From Streptomyces sp. SLBN-31 (GTDB lineage: Bacteria > Actinomycetota > Actinomycetes > Streptomycetales > Streptomycetaceae): DNA of 64,000 bases. The stretch covers positions 3,968,001 to 4,032,000 of the forward strand of contig NZ_VFNC01000001.1 of NCBI RefSeq assembly GCF_006715395.1, in the 5' to 3' direction. The notes below the pieces were generated by a model. The model had not been told where the DNA came from, searched no databases, and saw only the letters and a program-made list of their open reading frames with translations. This document shows, piece after piece, positions 61,111-64,000 of this stretch (its first letter is position 1; every line of letters begins with the position of its first letter). Position numbers and translations under genes: made by a program.

Positions 61111-61798
61111 ACAGCAGCCGCTGAGGGAGGGCTTGAGCAGACAGCCAAACAGGCCGAGGTGATGCAACACGTAGCCGATCGGCCCGAGCCCGCGTGCGCG
61201 GTAGCGTCGGGCCTCCTGAGGGGCTCTGCGGCCTCCTTTCGGCCCGGTGCCCTTGTGGCTTGTGCCAGGCACACCCCCGCCCGCGGTGCCGCTCTTGCGC
61301 GGCGGTGACGGTGGTGGCATGCACGCCGCATTTCATGAACGGCTTCGTCCGGTGATCCGATTGCGGCTGCGGAGAAAGGCAGAAGGGGAGTCTGTCATTT
61401 CTGCGGCCGCCACCGCCGGATCGCGGGCGCCGCACTAGAACGGCGGAAAAGAAACCCCGGCTCCAGCGGAATTGGGGGTTCATTCGAGTTGTCGTGGTGT
61501 GTTCTGTCCGTTCTCCCGCCGGGTGTTGTCGGCGGTTTCGTTTTTTTGCCGGTGGTTCGCGTGCGTATCGGGAATTGGTGCTTCCGGCCCGGCGGGAGGG
61601 GTGCGGCAAGAAGGTCACTCAATGATTCCTCGACTATGTCCGAGGGCGGGGTGGCGGCGGGGTACGGTGCGCCTCGTCCATGCGTCGCGGGAACGGACGT
61701 TCGGTCCCTGTGTGGCGCAATATCGACGAGCCTCGGGCACTGATGCGCACACCGGATCAGAAAACCGACTACAGCCGTCGAGGTACGGGGAGGAAGCC
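61111..61798. other. Leader region of the second SARP, no gene recognised
   Basis: Minus-strand frames at 61120-61340 contain YVLHHLGLFGCLLKPSLSG, which I cannot assign. Toward 61550 a GGCGGTTTCGTTTTTTTG resembles only the right half of an ARE, without a left half. GGGGAGGAAG precedes the SARP ATG. Confidence 0.35.
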
Positions 61799-62620
61799 AT
61801 GAAGATTTGTGTTCTTGGTCCACTGAGTGCCGACGTCAACGGGATGTCGATCGTCCCGACGGCCGGGAAGCCGCGCCAGATCCTGGCCCTGCTCGCCCTC
61901 TATCCGAGCCGGGTCATGCCGGTGCCCACGCTCATGGAGGAGATCTGGGGCACCGAGCTGCCCCAGAGCGCCCTGACCACCCTGCAGACCTACATCCTGC
62001 AGCTGCGCCGCCGCCTGGGGACCGCCATGGGGCCCGGCGCCCCCGGCACCGCCAAGGACGTGCTCGCCACCCGGCACGGCGGCTACCTGCTGCAGATACC
62101 GGCCGACGCCGTCGACGTCCACGCCTACGAACGCCTGGTCACCGAAGGCCAGCAGGCCTTCGAACACGGCGATGACGAGCTCGCGGCCCGCACCTACCGC
62201 AGCGCGCTGGATCTGTGGCAGGGGCCCGCCCTGGTCGACGTCCGCGTCGGCCCGGTGCTGGAGATCGAGGCGATGCGGCTGGAGGAGAGCCGGCTGGTCA
62301 CCCGCGAGCGCCGCATCGACGCCGACCTGCGCCTGGGCCGGCACGCCGAGGTGACGGCCGAGCTGATGGATCTGACCGCCCGCCACCCCGAGCACGAGGG
62401 ACTGCACTCGCAGGCCATGGTGGCGCTGTACCGCTCGGGCCGCCAGGCCGCCGCGCTCGACGTCTACCACCGGCTGCGCCGCCGCCTGGTCGAGGAGCTG
62501 GGCGTGGAGCCCTCGCCGCAGCTGCAGCGGCTGCACCAGGCGATGCTGGCCGTCGACCCCCAGCTGGACGTGACCTCCTGCCCCCGGCGCATCTCCACCT
62601 TCGACCTCTACGCCGCCTGA
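61799..62620 (+). CDS. SARP-family transcriptional activator
   Basis: A 273-residue protein; ATG 61799 with GGGGAGGAAG in front. DNA-binding domain: MKICVLGPLSADVNGMSIVP, LMEEIWGTELPQSALTTLQT and YILQLRRRLGTAM; wing with LATRHGGYLLQIP. Activation domain: SALDLWQGPALVDVRVGPVL, EHEGLHSQAMVALYRSGRQA and RLVEELGVEPSPQLQRLHQA. It is a paralogue of the SARP at 58120. Two-SARP arrangements occur in alp, aur and srr-type loci, where one controls the other. A small DUF6059 gene lies just downstream on the other strand. The target cluster probably lies to the right. Confidence 0.92.
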   Translation: MKICVLGPLSADVNGMSIVPTAGKPRQILALLALYPSRVMPVPTLMEEIWGTELPQSALTTLQTYILQLRRRLGTAMGPGAPGTAKDVLATRHGGYLLQIPADAVDVHAYERLVTEGQQAFEHGDDELAARTYRSALDLWQGPALVDVRVGPVLEIEAMRLEESRLVTRERRIDADLRLGRHAEVTAELMDLTARHPEHEGLHSQAMVALYRSGRQAAALDVYHRLRRRLVEELGVEPSPQLQRLHQAMLAVDPQLDVTSCPRRISTFDLYAA

Positions 62621-62659
62621 CCCCGCCACCCCGCCGCGGTGCCGGGCGCGCCGGACCGG

Positions 62660-62893
62660 TCAGTCCACGAGGCCCAGATCCCTCAGCAGGGAGCGTTCCA
62701 GCGCGGTCAGGGGCACATCCGGGCGCAGCCGCTCGGGATGGCCGGGAGCGGGTTCGTGCAGCAGCCGGCCGGCATCGGCCCGGGCCGTCTCGCCCGCCAA
62801 CTGCACGGCGCCGGCGGCCACCAGGCACTGCCAGACGCAGGCCGCCAGGGCGCGGGCGGCCCGCCGCAGGCGCCGGGCACCACGAAACGCCAT
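62660..62893 (-). CDS. DUF6059 family protein
   Basis: A 77-residue protein from ATG 62893. It has the small DUF6059 layout: RRAARALAACVWQCLVAAGA as a hydrophobic N-terminal helix, then PGHPERLRPDVPLTALERSL and a short end. DUF6059 proteins have no known function and are often found beside SARP regulators in antibiotic clusters, as here. It is convergent with the second SARP. The G-H-P-E-R-L-x-P-D-V-P-L motif is complete. Confidence 0.75.
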   Translation of the reverse strand: MAFRGARRLRRAARALAACVWQCLVAAGAVQLAGETARADAGRLLHEPAPGHPERLRPDVPLTALERSLLRDLGLVD

Positions 62894-63084
62894 CACCCCT
62901 CCTTCGGGCGGCGGGATGCCGCCCCCGCCCGTCACCGTCGGTCCGTGCGCTCGCGAACCGCCTGACACGGTCTGGAACGCCAGGCCGGCCGACCCCGCAG
63001 GGCCCCGGTCAGGGGAGTGCCCTGGTGCGGTGCGCCAAGGAAAATCCGGCCGCGGCGGGGCGCCGGGGCGGGCACCATGGCGGG

Positions 63085-63594
63085 GTGTCCGAACTGCTGT
63101 GGGCCGACATTGCGTACTTCTTCGACCCGGACTTGATGGGGTCGCTGCCGGATGTGCGTGTGCCGGATGCCTCGGTTCAGAACTGGCAGGCGGTCCTCGA
63201 CCTCGTCGGTGACAGCGGCTGGACGTACCGCTACGCAGAAGGCGAGGCGGCGCTGCCGATGCCCACGGCCGAGGCGGTGCTTTCCCGTCCGGCTGACGCT
63301 GAGTGCCCTGAGCTGCGGGTGTGGCCGTCGGACGAGGTGCTGGCGATCTTCCGTTTCCATGAGGCCGAGGAGATCGACTTCGATGTGGATCTCCACGAGC
63401 TTCAGGGACAGGAGCGACTGGAGGTCTTGTGCGGCTTCCTCCGGGCGATCGGGCGACGGCTGGGCAAGCCGGTGCTGATGGATCCAGAAGGCGACTACGG
63501 CCATCCGGTACTCGGGTTCGACGCACAAGCCGACCAGGTCGTGCTCCTGGGCCGAGCCGCCGGTCAGGTGACCGGCGCCGGCCGGGGTTCGTAG
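63085..63594 (+). CDS. Conserved Streptomyces hypothetical protein
   Basis: A 169-residue protein from GTG 63085: SELLWADIAYFFDPDLMGSL, PDVRVPDASVQNWQAVLDLV and LRVWPSDEVLAIFRFHEAEE. It continues with FDVDLHELQGQERLEVLCGF. It looks like a small acidic alpha-beta protein that is widespread in Streptomyces as 'hypothetical'. The start is uncertain because no strong ribosome binding site precedes the GTG; an in-frame alternative further up is not convincing. Confidence 0.6.
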   Translation: MSELLWADIAYFFDPDLMGSLPDVRVPDASVQNWQAVLDLVGDSGWTYRYAEGEAALPMPTAEAVLSRPADAECPELRVWPSDEVLAIFRFHEAEEIDFDVDLHELQGQERLEVLCGFLRAIGRRLGKPVLMDPEGDYGHPVLGFDAQADQVVLLGRAAGQVTGAGRGS

Positions 63595-64000
63595 AAGGGC
63601 CCCGTCGCGGAGCACCGCGAAAAGGGACGCCCGGCTCGACGTCCGGCCGCCACAGCGCAGCGCCTCGCCGGCAGAGAAGGCCGAACGAGCCGCCGCATCG
63701 CCGGCCCGGCCAGAGGGGCGAGCGGACACTTGCATGTCCCTGCCCCACGAGCGGCACAGCGCCCAGGGGCCGGCCGGCCGACCCGCCGAGCACGGTCCGT
63801 GCCTGGCTTCCAGCGCGCCGAAGACCGCGCGAAGGGTGAGCTCGCCGTTGGGCAGCCGCTTCTCGCATGCCCGTCGTCCCGGCCGGGACGACGGCGGTGG
63901 CCTGGTGCGCCCCTCCCGACATCCCGGCCGAGGACGACACCGATGTCGCTGCCATCGGTCATGCACGTGCGTCCTTCGATCCTCCCCACCCGGCCCTCCT
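63595..64000. other. Window end, no gene recognised
   Basis: Frames on both strands are open because of high GC but lack family features. On the minus strand KRLPNGELTLRAVFGALEAR looks slightly protein-like. A gene starting beyond the window may extend here. Confidence 0.35.

Noticed and set aside
61520..61560. ARE before the second SARP
   Set aside because: Only a right half-site (GGCGGTTTCGTTTTTTT) is present; the left half does not match.
62660..63955. 431-codon minus-strand frame
   Set aside because: Only its last 77 codons form a recognisable protein (DUF6059); the upstream part overlaps a plus-strand hypothetical gene and has shadow composition.

Overview
The window is high-GC actinobacterial DNA, and I read it as Streptomyces. 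The evidence is the codon pattern, the DUF5994/DUF6059/DUF6584/CU044_5270/KAP-type genes, SUKH immunity genes, SARP activators and a gamma-butyrolactone (AfsA/ArpA-type) signalling set. No replication, partition, ribosomal or other core gene is visible, and insertion sequences and broken genes are very dense. This fits a chromosome arm or a large linear plasmid, but the sequence does not decide between them.

Left part (1-34 kb), a gene graveyard with a few intact genes. It holds a MarR tail, decayed transposase pieces, a SUKH-4 immunity protein (2.1 kb), an HD-domain protein (4.9 kb), and a frameshifted ABC transporter whose permease is split by an IS5-family element at 8667-9564. A fatty acid desaturase follows at 11.7 kb, then a stress/anti-sigma neighbourhood of three STAS proteins, four DUF5994 paralogues (one broken), a CsbD-like gene and a small membrane protein (13-20 kb). 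Next come an AlaDH/PNT-type dehydrogenase (20.5 kb), an ECF sigma factor with a CU044_5270 protein that carries an amber codon (24-25.7 kb), and a 163-bp MITE-like element (25.9 kb). Fragments of TniB, TniA-like, IstB and helicase-associated genes, a SUKH protein, and a KAP NTPase and a methyltransferase truncated on either side of an IS701-family element (31904-33295) complete the part. Many of these genes carry single-base frameshifts. Truncations, internal stops and IS insertions show that much of the decay is real, but some indels in homopolymers could be assembly errors.

Middle (34-35.4 kb). A tRNA-Trp(CCA) gene sits in accessory DNA, with two small overlapping genes on one side and a DUF6584 tail on the other. 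A second, frameshifted DUF6584 copy lies at 42 kb.

Right part (35.5-64 kb), mostly intact and regulatory. It has a FAD monooxygenase, an ArpA-type receptor divergent from an NmrA-like oxidoreductase, a medium-chain oxidoreductase, an AfsA-type butyrolactone synthase, and a second receptor or pseudo-receptor. Further right are an acyl-CoA carboxylase epsilon and carboxyltransferase pair, two SARP activators and a DUF6059 protein. Sequences resembling receptor operators (AREs) lie upstream of afsA, both receptors, the carboxylase and the first SARP, with a weaker one before the monooxygenase. The likely logic, inferred from srr/alp/aur-type systems, is that AfsA makes the signal, the receptors repress, and the SARPs activate an antibiotic cluster. 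The malonyl-CoA-type carboxylase would supply extender units. No polyketide synthase or other scaffold enzyme is inside the window, so the target cluster probably lies beyond the right edge. Interspersed genes include a phosphotransferase, a LinA/ANT(2'')-like nucleotidyltransferase, an SDR/XRE divergent pair, secreted proteins and an AbiEii-type nucleotidyltransferase with an overlapping small partner (candidate toxin-antitoxin).
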